Part shown: piece after piece, positions 1-11,390 of the stretch | Position numbering within the stretch: position 1 is the stretch's first letter | How the letters are laid out: the number at the start of each line of letters is the position of its first letter | Assembly: GCA_963691655.1 (NCBI GenBank) | Contig: OY829329.1 | Coordinates: forward strand, 9,066,708 to 9,130,707 | From: Toxonevra muliebris | Taxonomy: Eukaryota; Arthropoda; Insecta; Diptera; Pallopteridae | Length of the DNA: 64,000 bases | Direction: 5' to 3' | Notes under the pieces: model-generated | Told to the model about the DNA's origin: nothing | What the model saw: the letters and a program-made list of their open reading frames with translations, nothing else | Database searches by the model: none | Program-made: the position numbers and the translations under genes

Positions 1-130
1 CGAATTGTACAGATATTTATGAAATTAAGCGGAAATGTTTTGTTGTTTTGTTTAATTTTTTTTTTTCGAATGGGAGTTGATATTTTGAAAAATGTTTAGT
101 TAAATTTTGATGAAATTTTAGATTGCTCAC

Positions 131-606
131 TTGAAATCCATTTGTAGGTCATTCGATGCATCGTCATCGCTGCCAGTTGCACTCGTTGTTGCAGTGGCAA
201 AAGCGGCAGCACCTCCAACTGCACCCAATTCATCTTCGGTGTAAACTTCACTGACGCCGCCGCCGCCGCTTTCGAGGTCTCTAGCTTCAAATGGTTGCGA
301 ATCTGATGTTGTTGTCGTCGTCGTCGGGTCATCGGGTGGTATTTGAATTATCTGATGGTGGTAGGATTTTTGTTGAAGTTGCTGTTGTTGCTGGTATTGA
401 TAATATCGTTGTTTCTGTTTTCGAGCGTAAGTGTAACTGAGTTTATGCTCATCTTCACTTTGTTGACTTTGTTGCTGTTGCGTTTGATCTAATTCGATTA
501 ATTGTCGCTGCAATTGCAACTCATCTTTGTACATCAATTCATCGAGATTTAAACGTTCCAATTGATAATTTATTAAATCACCTAAGGCCAATAACGAGGA
601 GGCCAT
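131..606 (-). CDS. First coding exon of an unrecognised Gln-rich protein
   Basis: Reads leftward from an ATG at 606 with good context (A at -3, G at +4); a longer in-frame start exists at 660 but lies in low-quality sequence. About 158 residues are encoded: a compact N-terminus rich in Leu, Asp and Glu (starting MASSLLALGDLINYQLERLN), which looks helical, then Gln-rich stretches (about residues 60-100), a Thr run, a Gly run and an acidic, Ser/Asp-rich end. The codons read as real protein, not as a simple repeat. At the 3' end the bases AAGTGAGC hold both an in-frame stop (TGA, 129-127) and a good splice donor (AA|GTGAGC, cut after 131); I prefer splicing, with the rest of the gene left of the window. 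I see no signal peptide, membrane segment or known domain. The gene is head-to-head with the zinc transporter. Function unknown. Confidence 0.6.
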
Positions 607-2527
607 AATTTTTATGAAAACACACACAGAATTTCTCAATTCCCATAAAATGTAGCACACTTATAGGCGTTCGTTGTGTTTTTCCCCAATTTTATTCACA
701 TGCATTATACACACATACACATACACACACGCACACCCGTAGCTGCTTCACAAACCAACAACGTTTCTACACTAACCGATGAAGTAATAAAAAATAAAAA
801 AAAATACACTATTTCACTTGCAAAAATTTATGAATCTCGTTGTTGTTGTTGTTTAAATGCATTTATACCAAACCGAGAAAATATTTTTTTTGCGAGTATA
901 TTTCGTTCAAAGATTTCTTAATAAAAAATTGATATCTATTAATTTCGCTCATATTGATTTTTCATATAGCACAACGAATAAACGATAGAGCTAGCGACCG
1001 ACCGAATGAATGAGCACTAAAAACCAAATATTTTACTACAATGCAAAAAACACAAGGGAAAAATTATGTAGGTAGTGGCTGTTGTAGGTAGATGTCCGAA
1101 TGACACACAAATACACACAGAAACAACAAGAAATAATACGAGACAGAGTGATGTGTTAGTTGGACTTTTTTTCTGCTTTTTTTTTTTTCTCCTTCCGTTG
1201 TTGAACGACACAAATGTAGAAAAACGAAACCGAACGCTCGAGAAGAACAAGGAAATCCAAAAATTCACCAAAACAACAACGAATGACATTTGCGAAAAGT
1301 ATGCAATGGGAAAAAGTCAAAGTTTAGCACTCGCTCGCTGTTGTGAGTTCGTGACATTTTTAGTACTTTTTGCATTCACACACATACACAAACACAAAGC
1401 ACATTTGCCATCACCTTTGGCTTTTGCGAAAGTGTTTTTAAATATGTGTTTGTGTGAGTGAGTGCACATCAACATGTGCTGCTGAGTTGAACTACATACA
1501 TATTTATTCCATGCACAAAAGTATGCAATGTATTTTTTTTTGTTTTAGCAAGAGAATACGAGAGTGTAAAGTTTAGTAAGGTTGCCATGTAAAATTAAAT
1601 ACGTGCTGGAAATTTACATTAAGAACAAGAGAAAAGTAATGTAAACGATCTTAACCCTTTAGTTGCCGAATTTTAGATTGACATAAAAAATATTGGAGTT
1701 AATTAATATTGGTATAAAAAGCATAAATCCGACTTTGACTTATATAAAAAATTCAAATTCCCAATTTATTTTCCTTGTTTTTCAGAAACGCATCACAACT
1801 CATAACCGAAGCGTTTTTTTTTTTAAAGCTTCCCTAAAAGCTTTGTTAAAATATAGCAACAAAAAATTGTAATTCCACCACTTTTGATGAAGACCGTCTA
1901 AAGGCGGCCTTAGTAATAAAGGAATTTTTTTTTAGCAATATGGCAACTCTGTTTTACTGAAGACATGCGCACTCTGCGTAGTTTTTGCCTTTGTAGTGAA
2001 TAGTAAAACTTTTATGGGAGAGATGGAGGGAAAATATTGGAATATGCAAGTTAGCTCATACCTTTCTATAATGCAACAAAGCAAATTGGATGCAACTTTA
2101 CATTGAGGCAGGAATTTGCTAATATTTGTATAAGTATGCAGGACATTTAGTTATTATTTCAAAAACCAATATTCGACGTTAAACTTAAAGCTTACAACAC
2201 AATTGGAGTGGGTCATGGAACTATGAATTGTTTTTATTGAAGCTTTTACAATTTTAACTTTATGAGAAGATAAAAAGTTATCGCAAAAGATGTTTAGACG
2301 AACAATACTCAATCGATGGATTAGCATGAGAATTTGATTTGGCATCACTACTTTTTCTTCTTCTTTTATTGGATAACACCATGTTATGGTGTGTGAATTA
2401 ACTACTGTTTTATGACGAATCTGAACGGTGAAGTGAAAAGTTTTTATTTAGGTAATTCCGTGGGTATGTGGAAAATTTTCTGGCAAATGTTTTCTCAGAT
2501 ATCGAACCAGTAATATGTAGAATTAGT

Positions 2528-2597
2528 AAACCGACTTCAGATTTTTATTATAAAACCGATCTCAGATTTTTATTATTAAACCGATCTCAGATTTTTA
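2528..2597 (+). repeat. Three tandem copies of a 25-27 bp unit
   Basis: The unit AAACCGATCTCAGATTTTTA recurs three times in a row. The first copy carries ACTTC in place of ATCTC, and the copies are separated by short TTATTA runs. It looks like local slippage. Confidence 0.75.
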
Positions 2598-4908
2598 ACC
2601 AGCGACTAAAAGTTAATTTACCACATTTTTTGAATCCTTAGAAAAGGTGGAAAAGTTGATTTTTTGGTGAAAAGATTTTTTATCGTCCAAAGAAAGAATG
2701 AAATAATTTAGATTCTTTTTTCTCTACCAGAGAGTCTCTAATTTGACGAAATGGCTTACTTACTATTATCATTGCGCTATTTTTCACTTATACCGTGTTT
2801 CTGAATTGAACCTGAGGTAGCTGGAACTTAAGTTTAGTACTCTATCGCTAGTCAACCGTGGTTAGTTTTTGACTTTTGAAGTTTTTAATGTAAAATGCGT
2901 TGGTTTAAGACAATTACGTTGTTCGAACATCTCTCTTCTCTAATTTTCTGAGAAAAATATTTCTCCCGAACAATAAATGGATCCCTATAAACTTGTAAAT
3001 GCTTCGTAAATTCGTAAAGTCTGTTAACTTGTCAAAATTTATATGAAATTTGACAATAAGTTGACGTGTTTATACAATTTAAAAGTTTTACAAGGTATTT
3101 ACATAAAATATATATCATTCGAAAGGTCTAAGTTTCTTTTTTCTAAAAACTGAACCTCTGTTGATAATCCAATAAGTGCGCAAAGGTACGCAAAACCGGT
3201 TTTTTAACGTTAAATCAAAATTTTGGGGATGTTTGGAAAATTTCTCATACAGACTCTTGTTTCATTCGACAAGACTAGGTATTTCTACTTCACTAACAAC
3301 TTGTAACACTGTGTAATTTACTCTCACACACTAAAAGTGTAATATTTAAAATAACTCGCTATTAGTATTTTAGAATAATTTTGTTACCCGGATATATCCA
3401 GCTTTAATTAAAGGTATTTTGAAATATTTAGAATTTCAGAAAAATCAATCCCGGATATTTATCAGAGCAAATCTAAGTTGATGTAAAACATTTCTTGAAT
3501 TCCCAACTAGGCGAAATGTTTTTTTTGTACAGAATAAAAACCTAAAACGTATGAAGAAAGAACAAAATGAAAATTTTGACTCTGAAGTCGTTCACATTTT
3601 TTCAGGCCTCTTTCTTCCCCCTGCTCCCGCCCCCTCCACTTAATCTTTTATCTGAAATATTTTTCCCAACCGTTTGTTGCATTTTTATCAAATAAATTTC
3701 AAGATTAGGATTTGGAAAAAGTAATTATTTTCATATATAAGTATATTACTTTATAGTATTTTGATATCAAATATTTTGAAAACTTACGAATCTGCGAAAA
3801 ATTAGTCGAACATACTTCTTGAATCTCAATTTTGCCGAGAAAAGTGGTTTTCTGTTATACAGTGTAATAATATCACAGTTGTGTCTAATATACACATAAG
3901 CACAGCTAGGGTTAATTCTAACATTGTAAAGCTTTAGAAAGCTTACTGTAAGTAAAGTAAGTTCAAGTTTTCTCAAAGAGCTTTCGGCAGCAGAAAGCTT
4001 TAACAAAAATGTTAGAAAAGCAATTAGAAATGTTAACTAGCAGAAATGTTAATTAACAGAAATGTTAGAAATTATAAACAATTTCTAGTTAATGCTTTTG
4101 ATTATTATTGAGAATTACATGTTTAGAACTAGTAAACAATAAAAAAAAATATCTCCAGAGTAGATAAAGCCAAAATGCATTAAAATGACAAATTTTAATG
4201 TTGATTCTTGGTTTTTGTTGACACTTGACAGTTGATAAAACTGACATGTATTTGAAAAGATAAAAAATAAGTAAATGTTAAAGATGCACGCGTTACGAAT
4301 CTCATTTCTTTCTTTTAACATATTATTAGAGAGTGAAAAATGCGTATATAAACAAAAGAAAAATCAACAGGAACAATAAAATTTATCTTACAAAAAAATG
4401 TGGTACTGTGTTGAAATTTGAATCTCGTGTGCAACAAAGTATAAAAGTGAAGGGATGTTGATGATGATATACGTTGATAATGATTGTTGTTGTTGTTGTT
4501 GCTGCTATTAAATTATAATTATATATATATATATTATAATTGCTATTGTATATAAATGTTATTGTTGTATGATAACATGAATAAAAACAATAGAAGAAAA
4601 CACATGCAAACAACGGTTAAATAAGACAAGAATACAGAAATAAAAATGAGAAGTGGTTAAAGAACTACAGAATTGAATTGAAAAGCTGTCAAAAGTGTCA
4701 ATGGAATACTATTTTTTTAGAGAATAATTGTTGTAAGTTTGAATATTCGGGTTTTATGTTGGTAATGAATATATGTATATGATCTAATAACCCTCGATTC
4801 CGAGGTTCAAGGCAATACCTACTAAAATAAAATTTTTAGACAATCCTTACGTTTAGATTTAAATCTGAACTCATTTTCTTCTACGGGGATACAAAATATC
4901 TCACAAAT

Positions 4909-5265
4909 TTAACCCTCGGCGGCACATATGAGTCTAAACAGACTTTTTTGACTTTAATTATAATTTAAAAATATTTCTAATTGAGCTAGCGACTTGAAAT
5001 TCCACATAGCTTCCTAACTTTTTATTGGCTATAAAACTGTATGAAACATTTTCCATCCGTCACTGCAAATTAATTAACCGGCACTATATGTGAAAGCCAC
5101 TGAGAAAAATGTATACAATTTGCATCTGCAAGGCATAAAAATGCTTCCAAATGCATTCCCAAAATCGCAATTCTTCCATACAAATGCACTGAAATGTATG
5201 TGGGTCTGGCCAGGCCCATATGTGGCAAATGTGACAAACAAAAAATGCGTATCACCGAGGGTTAA
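4909..5265. mobile_element. TTAA-flanked MITE (piggyBac-like ends), copy 1
   Basis: The element is bounded by TTAACCCTCGG on the left and CCGAGGGTTAA on the right, an 11-bp inverted repeat that includes TTAA. The interior carries a GAGCTAGCGACTT motif and a GTCTGGCCAGGCCCA palindromic block, both shared with the better preserved copy at 20721-21055. TTAA followed by CCC is the hallmark of piggyBac-type insertion, so a non-autonomous piggyBac derivative is the likely identity. It has no coding capacity. The superfamily assignment is inferred from the target site and termini only. Confidence 0.65.
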
Positions 5266-6199
5266 AGACACATCATATCGTTATGAAAAGCTAATTCATT
5301 TAAACTGAATACTAACTAGAAGTCAATAACGAAATGATTCAAAAAGAAAGGAAATATTGTAGTATTGAATCGATATTTGCATAACTGCTGTGAAATAAAA
5401 TTTATTACATTTTAAACAGAGCTCAAGAATAAAATAAGCATACGGCAATACAATGTGACACAATGTGATAATTTAATTAAAACCTAAAGTTATGTAGATA
5501 GATTAATTTAAATTAATTGTAATCACAAATCTTATTACTTTGTATTCTTATCTCATTGATAGGTAGCATAGGTGATTCAATGATTAATGATTATTTTTGA
5601 AAGATGCACAATAATTTTTTAAGATTGCACAATAGTTAATACTTTTATTTTTGAGGAAATGTTATTATCAATTAGCGTTAAAAATAATCTTCTAATTACA
5701 CAATGCAACAAATGGGCGATTTCTGCAGGTCTGCTTCCCCCGCTCTCGCCCCAAAATGTCTCTACTAAACTAAAAGTATTGCCAGTATAATTCGGTTTGG
5801 CATAATCGGTTACATTGGCGGATCCAAAAAAGAGACTATGGGGCCTTTAGCCTCTCCAAAAAATTTGAATACTTTTAATCTTTATTTTTAACAGCCCTAT
5901 CACTAATTCCAACGAAGCTCCCATAGTATTCGTAGTCTTAATTCCGTTGTGATAATGAAATTACCCTGGAAATTTCGAAATTCGGGAGATTGACTTCAGT
6001 AATGATTTTGTACAAATGTTGAAGTGTTTCGGCAGCAGAAGAGAAATAAAGATAAATTGGAAATAAACATTTTAAAAATATTGTGTTATTTGTTTCAACG
6101 CACATTCTGATAATAGAAAATCGCGTTTTTCCAATAGAAATCTATTTTGGTCTCTCTCGTTTCTTCATTAGTCATAACCACCTTTATTTACTTTGCACA

Positions 6200-6516
6200 A
6201 AGCTTCGCTTCCTAAATATTCAAGCTTCGTTTCATTGTTTTCGACATCGTTGGCTGTACCATTTCAACACCTTGGCTTTTTCCAACACCATGATGATGAT
6301 GATTCACCCTCTGAAGGAAATTGCAAAACATTCACAAACGTGCCCTAAAGCTGTAACTTGCTGCTTTCGATTTGGCCCAAGTTCATCCTTCACTACTTTC
6401 ACTATGTATTTGAATGCGTCTTTGTTGAGTCTGAAACTCTTCACAAATCTAAGAGAAAGAATTAATTGATATTTATGTTCACGCTCGGTTTTCCATATTA
6501 AGAGAATTGCAAGCAT
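6200..6516 (-). pseudogene. PIF/Harbinger-like transposase fragment (DDE_4), broken
   Basis: The leftward frame contains a stretch beginning FRLNKDAFKYIVKVVKDELG, which resembles the conserved helical region before the DDE domain of Harbinger transposases (phe-arg-leu-x-lys-x-ala-phe). After about 6304 the frame breaks. Another frame continues with HHHGVGKSQGVEM and then QPTMSKT, matching the family pattern of a VGxSQ-like block followed by a helix-turn-helix-type TVSK/TVSR motif. With stops and at least one frameshift it cannot encode a working enzyme. No terminal repeats were identified around it. The assignment rests on remembered motif patterns, so confidence is moderate. Confidence 0.45.
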
Positions 6517-7388
6517 TAACCTTAACAGCTTACGTTTTATTTTGAAGCATCTACTTCGACACTTCGTCTCTTTTTCTACTAAAAAAATATCACTGCTGCT
6601 GGATGGAATTCATTTTTTTTATAGCTCATTGCAGAAAAATACTTCTTTTTGATTATTTTTTATGTTTTCTTAAAATTTTTAATAATTTTCCTTTTCACTG
6701 TTGACACAAAACAGCTGATATTTTCATTCGTACTCTTTTCTGATAGTTGGCAACGCTTTCTTCGAATTTGTCGGTATTAGGAATACCATTTCATTTGCAT
6801 TTGTGACAGCGATGATTATGAAAAGTTTTTGAAAGATTATCCAGAATTTAATAATGTTTCGGATGACACTACATACATATAAACGTTCAAATTTATCCAT
6901 GCCCCCTATAAAGTTTCATTGAAGAAGTTTCGTCCGTGAAGCTATGCTTCAAAAAAGTTGCATCACTATCTTGAACTGTTGCTCTGCGTAATCTTAACAA
7001 TTATTTTAGATTCTAAAGCCAAGTAACCTGTTAATTGTGTTGCTGTACTTTCTCTCTGCCCGCTGACTGTTACACATTCTGTGCTCCTCTGCGTTTTGTT
7101 ATTGTAATCTCATTGTCATCTTATCATTTGAGTGATCATAATTATCTTCATCATTCCCATGCATTACTTGTGAATAGGTACTAGAGTTGTTGTTGGATTT
7201 GCACATTTCACCACACTGCCATCAAAACTTACACTCATATAACTAGAAATCAGATAATACATAAATCTGTATATATAAGTAATTATGCATATGAGTAAAT
7301 ATGTGGATGATGATTTTAAGTTCTTATCTCGCTGTTGGTTTTAATATTTAGCATTTAAACATCACTAGCGTTTGATGAAACAACTCAA

Positions 7389-7395
7389 TTCAGTG
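7389..7395 (+). promoter_or_regulatory. Candidate initiator for zinc transporter promoter A
   Basis: TTCAGTG matches the arthropod initiator consensus (TCAGTY-type) and would give a 5' UTR of about 450 nt before exon 1a. No TATA box sits 25-35 bp upstream. The UTR would be rich in homopolymer runs. This is a motif match only; other start sites between 7300 and 7800 are possible. Confidence 0.2.
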
Positions 7396-7843
7396 TTTCT
7401 TGTTTTTTTTTTTTACTTTCTGACATTCTTTTGAGAAAAGTGAAAAGTCGTCTTAAACTTCACAAAATTTTTCCTTTGCTTTTTTGTATTGTGTTGCTTT
7501 GCATGTTGACATTTTAAAATACAAGCATTTTTATTTTTACGTCAAAGAGAAAAGTTATAAAATATATAAACGTGCGTATAAACTTACATTTTTGTGCATT
7601 TTCTTTTTTAAAAAAGAAAGTTTCATACTTAGTTTTTTTTTGGGTTTGTTGTTGCATTTTGATAACGAGCATAAAGAGCAAAAAAAGTAAAAAAAAAAAA
7701 AAAAAAATATTTTCAAAGTTCAAGTGCGGTGTTTTTTTTTTTTGTGGAATTCCGTTTTTGTGTGTGCTTTATAAAACAAAAAAAAATAATTTTTTTCTTT
7801 AAAAAGACAAAGTGTTAACTAGGTACAAAGGAACTAAAGGAAA

Positions 7844-7875
7844 ATGTCCAAAAAAGAGAATACACCTTTTGTAAT
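7844..7875 (+). CDS. Zinc transporter (SLC30/ZnT) exon 1a, long N-terminus
   Basis: Encodes MSKKENTPFV plus two bases (AT) of a split Ile codon, followed by the donor GTGAGT at 7876. An in-frame TAA lies nine bases before the ATG and the context (GGAAAATG) is good for a fly start codon, so the start is well fixed. The phase-2 end joins exactly to exon 2 at 18050 (AT + T = Ile), which then runs on in frame to the membrane exons. Alone the exon would be too short to notice; its support comes from phase, donor quality and continuity. The encoded segment is cytosolic and Lys-rich, with no signal peptide, as expected for ZnT proteins. It is the first coding exon of the probable long isoform. Confidence 0.65.
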
Positions 7876-8928
7876 GTGAGTATGAAGAAGGAAGCCGGAA
7901 GGGGAAGGGTAAGCGTTCTCTTTGAACGGTGCCTTTGTGTTTATTTTAAAGTTTGTGACGAGTAGAAGATTCTAGAAAAATTACAAATTAATTAAATGAA
8001 GCTATAAAATTATTACCATCATTATTTGACTTTAACTTAAGAACATTTGAGTTTTCTAAAAATTCAGAATTTCGAATTTTTGATTCTGTAGTCAAGAGTT
8101 ACAGATCATTTAATTGCGATATAAGTTTTATAATTAGAATTTGTTAAGGTGTAACTGTGTCTCCAAAGGTAAAGCTTAATTTGCCGGTATTGCGTGACTA
8201 ACAGATTTAATAATCAGGGATTTTAAGACGATACGAAACTTTTGAATTTTGGAGTAGTTAAACCGAAAATGAGAGGACAGTTCTGTTTCTCTGAAAAAAT
8301 TGTATTACTTTTCACAATCGTCTGCTCTGTAGGGTTATATTAAAAAAAAAAAAAATTGTTAAAAAAAAACATCAAAAAGAATTGAAAGGGTCGGTAGTTT
8401 AAAGGTAAAAAATGTTCATAATTTCATAATGAATAGCTTTTTCTCAGACACAAGCTATGTATTTTTTAAAACTCTTAATTTTGGAACAATTTAATTTCCC
8501 GAATATATCCAACTTTAACTTGCGACCTTTGTGATTAGCTTTTCAAAGGTAAACCAGAATACTTCTAGAATCCGCTTCAGATCGATAAAATTTGATTTCT
8601 GTTGCATTGTGTTATCCATTTTTATGTCAACACGTTTATTTTGATTAGCTAACGGTTGTTTGTTACCCTCCTACAGTGGACTAAAAAGGTGTGTGTGGCT
8701 ATGTGAATACAAAAACAATTTGCGAAAAAATTATCAATATTCATGACAATATTTCCACATGTCTTATCAAAAAATTTGATAGAAAGAAACAACAAAAATG
8801 TTAATCAGCTCTTTTATAAAAAAAAATGCCACAAATCGCTTAATAAACAGTTTTGTTTGTTTGTATTACACGGTCTCTATCGCAGTTAAAATGTTTAGAG
8901 CAACATAGATAATTTTTTTTCTCTATAG

Positions 8929-9117
8929 TTTTATGGGGGATTTGGTCACCTCAACCGTTAACCGTTTGCTATTAGCTGCCAGTATTGCCAATGAAAGTGA
9001 ATGTCTGTATGTGATACACAAACCAAGTCAACTTAAACGATTATACGCTAAAATAGTACAGGATAAAAGTACCGTAACAATATTAACACAGAGATCAGAG
9101 AACAGAGCAGTGACCTG
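8929..9117 (+). CDS. Possible cryptic or alternative exon, unrecognised
   Basis: A pyrimidine-rich acceptor (TTTTTCTCTATAG) is followed by an open frame of about 62 residues starting IFMGDLVTSTVNRLLLAASI when joined to exon 1a (the phase happens to fit). The residue mix is that of a globular protein and unlike the neighbouring simple repeats. The last 20 or so residues already run into the AGACC-type repeat that starts at about 9090, and the frame stops at 9115-9117. I see no strong donor inside it. It could be a poison or alternative terminal exon of the transporter, a relic of a mobile element, or chance. No family recognised. Confidence 0.2.
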
Positions 9118-9119
9118 AG

Positions 9120-9740
9120 ACCAGATTGGAGATCAAACGAGAAAACCGACTAAAGACCAAACCAGAGACTAGATTATGTATCAAAAAAAAAAAAAAAAAA
9201 AAAAATCAGACCAGAGATCAGAACTGAAACCGGACACGGTACCAGAATAGATGCTGGACTAGATCAGATACCAGAAAACAAAACAAGAAATCAAAACAGA
9301 GACCATACTAGAGACTAGACTAAAAAACATATCTGATACTAGAAAAAAAAAAGGTCAGAACACAGACTAGACCAGAGACTAGGACAGATAGCAGAAACAA
9401 GACAAGAGGCCAGAACAGAGATTAGAATAGAAACGAGACCAGATCAGAGACAAGACATTAGACTAGAAACAAGACATTAGACCATAGACAAGACATTAGA
9501 CCATAGACAAGACATTAGACCAGAGACAAGACATTAGACCATAGACAAGACATTAGACCAGAGACAAGACATTAGACCATAGAGCAAACAGGAGACCAGA
9601 ACTGAATATAGACCAGAAATCAGATGAGAAAACAGCCACCAGATCTGAAGCCAGACCAGAAACCAAATCGGATATCAAGTCGGAAAAAATATCAGAACAG
9701 CGATCAAAATAGTGATTAGACCAAACCAGAACAGGCTAGA
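9120..9740 (-). repeat. Degenerate AGACCAGA array with 20-bp higher-order unit
   Basis: Short imperfect repeats of AGACCAGA, ATCAGA and AGACTAGA type fill about 620 bp. Between about 9445 and 9585 a cleaner 20-bp unit, AGACAAGACATTAGACCATA, alternates with versions ending CAGAG, for about seven copies. Read on the minus strand the core is TCTGGTCT, which links this block to the GGTCTGAATTTT arrays elsewhere in the window. It is interrupted by poly-A tracts. Non-coding. Confidence 0.8.
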
Positions 9741-10649
9741 AAACAAAATGGTCAATTCGCCTCCACAAACTCTGTTAATTTTTTTGAGTGAATTCCTTCA
9801 GGAATTTAGCCAGTTTGTTTCGATTTTGTTTTGGTGTCGTTTGCTTTTGGCGGCAGCTCAAGTATTTTGATTTAGAATTAGGGTAAAATTTTTCTCGCTA
9901 GAATTTGTCGATAACATATTTTATCCAAGACTTCCGAACCTGATGCCATCTCAACCTATGTATTAAGAAAATGCGCCTCAAAGCGACCATTACGTAATCC
10001 CTTTAATATTTCATGTACTACTAGAGTAGTTCCATCACATTGCTAATAATTGTTAATGTTAAGACAGTTATTAATCTGGTGTGCTGCAGGTTTCGCTCCC
10101 TACCCTTGCATTTTTTCTTATTTTAAACAATAAACTTCTGTCATTGGCAGGGAATCTTATATACTTGTTTATTCGTACACGTGATTCCCTTAACAATGAT
10201 CTGCAATCAATCTCCGAGTGGGGCTTCGCGTAAGACCCACTCTTGACTGCTATCTCACAAACGAGTTTCTCAACCTTTCATTTACACCCTGGGTATGGGT
10301 GGGGTAAATATTGCGGAATCACAAAATTTTCCTTTTTGATCATTCAACGTAACATTCGCTGGTATAACTATATCGCTTTTTATTTTCGCGCTGCAAGACT
10401 CGCAATGTAAAATAAATTTAATTTTAATTTCAATAGAAAGCTCAGCTGCGTGCTGCAGTTTCTAATCTTTTTTCTCTTTTGTTTAGCTTTTTTTCTATGA
10501 GCTGTCATTGTTCCTTTTCTTATTTGACGATGTTCACATTCACAATAGTAAATTAATATCATTTAGTAGTAGATCATACAACTGGGAATGCGGATATGGA
10601 AACTTCTGCATATCTTCTGCTTGATTCTCTCGTTTAATTGTTTTTTTTT

Positions 10650-10830
10650 TTTGTGAGAATTCACAAGTATTACTCCGCTATGCACTAATACAGGTGCATT
10701 GCCGCCAATTCCCATATAATTGGTTTGGTCCGGGACTTTGTCCAGGGTGTAATCATGATCACCCACACGAGCAAAGGCACCAATTTCTTAGAGAACTTTC
10801 ATTATGTCCTGCTGACATAGCAGACGATTA
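10650..10830 (-). pseudogene. Protein-like fragment with internal stop, unrecognised
   Basis: Read leftward, bases about 10820-10655 give DIMKVL, a stop, then EIGAFARVGDHDYTLDKVPD followed by QTNYMGIGGNAPVLVHSG. This composition (Gly, Asp, Tyr, no repeats) looks like once-conserved coding sequence and is unlike its surroundings. The TAA between the two parts and the A-run right after the last residues indicate a dead copy. An acceptor-like CTATGTCAG lies just upstream of the first part. I could not assign it to a family; a fragment of a host gene or of a transposon protein is equally possible. Confidence 0.35.
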
Positions 10831-11191
10831 AGTTAATGTGTGTGGCTGAATGTAGATGAACATATTTTTGCACCGTTCCTACATTCAATACTGTGCGAGC
10901 TATCGAGAACGTAAATCAGAATTTTTTGTTTGATTTATTAGTGCATTTTTATTAGTATTTAAAGGTCAGAGACCCAGGGAGTATAATTTTGTTTTACACT
11001 AATTTTGGTGGTCAGTTTTGGTAGCTGGTGCTAGACTTTCCTACTAATAACTTTCTTTTTTTTCTATTATTAAAATTGTGAAGGCCCAGCAGGTTGATTA
11101 ATTTTACTTTTAGTAAAATTTTGTGATGGCTCAGTATTGAGCAACGGAAATCGAACATTTTCAACAAAAATTACCAATTTGTTTCTTTGAG

Positions 11192-11390
11192 TACTATTTT
11201 ATTGCGAACCTGCACTCAAGTCTCCACTGAGATAGTTGGTAACGCAGGCATTGCCATCTGTCATTATTTTGCATTTTCGAGCAGCACAGTCTGCATATTT
11301 ATTTCAGTTTGAAATTTTTGTTTATTTAAAGTAAAGTGGTGGTAGTTTTTTTTTTTTAATTAAATTTATAAACCGAAAGTGACGGTGGCA
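11192..11390 (+). repeat. Dispersed repeat, copy A (about 200 bp)
   Basis: Starts TACTATTTTATTGC and ends AATTAAATTTATAAACC plus a GC-richer tail. It shares the core AAGTCTCCACTGAGATAGTT, then GTAACGCAGG, with copy B at 17778-17981 in the same order and orientation. No coding potential or terminal repeats were seen. It is probably a piece of an interspersed element of unknown class. Confidence 0.7.

Larger units (their letters stand above)
607..7388. other. Intergenic region between divergent genes
   Basis: AT-rich sequence with no open frame I believe in. It holds a 25-27 bp triplet repeat near 2528-2597, a TTAA-flanked MITE (4909-5265) and a Harbinger-like transposase remnant (about 6200-6516), listed separately. 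Positions 660-760 and 1000-1500 are rich in CA/TG runs, as expected near the 5' end of the leftward gene, but no clear core promoter was found. Confidence 0.5.

Noticed and set aside
7000..7850. Metal response elements (TGCRCNC) near promoter A
   Set aside because: No match in this stretch. One GAGTGCA word inside exon 1b and TGCGCGCGCA at 13614 are single degenerate hits expected by chance.
9440..9590. CRISPR-like array
   Set aside because: The 20-bp repeats are directly tandem with no unique spacers, in an animal intron.
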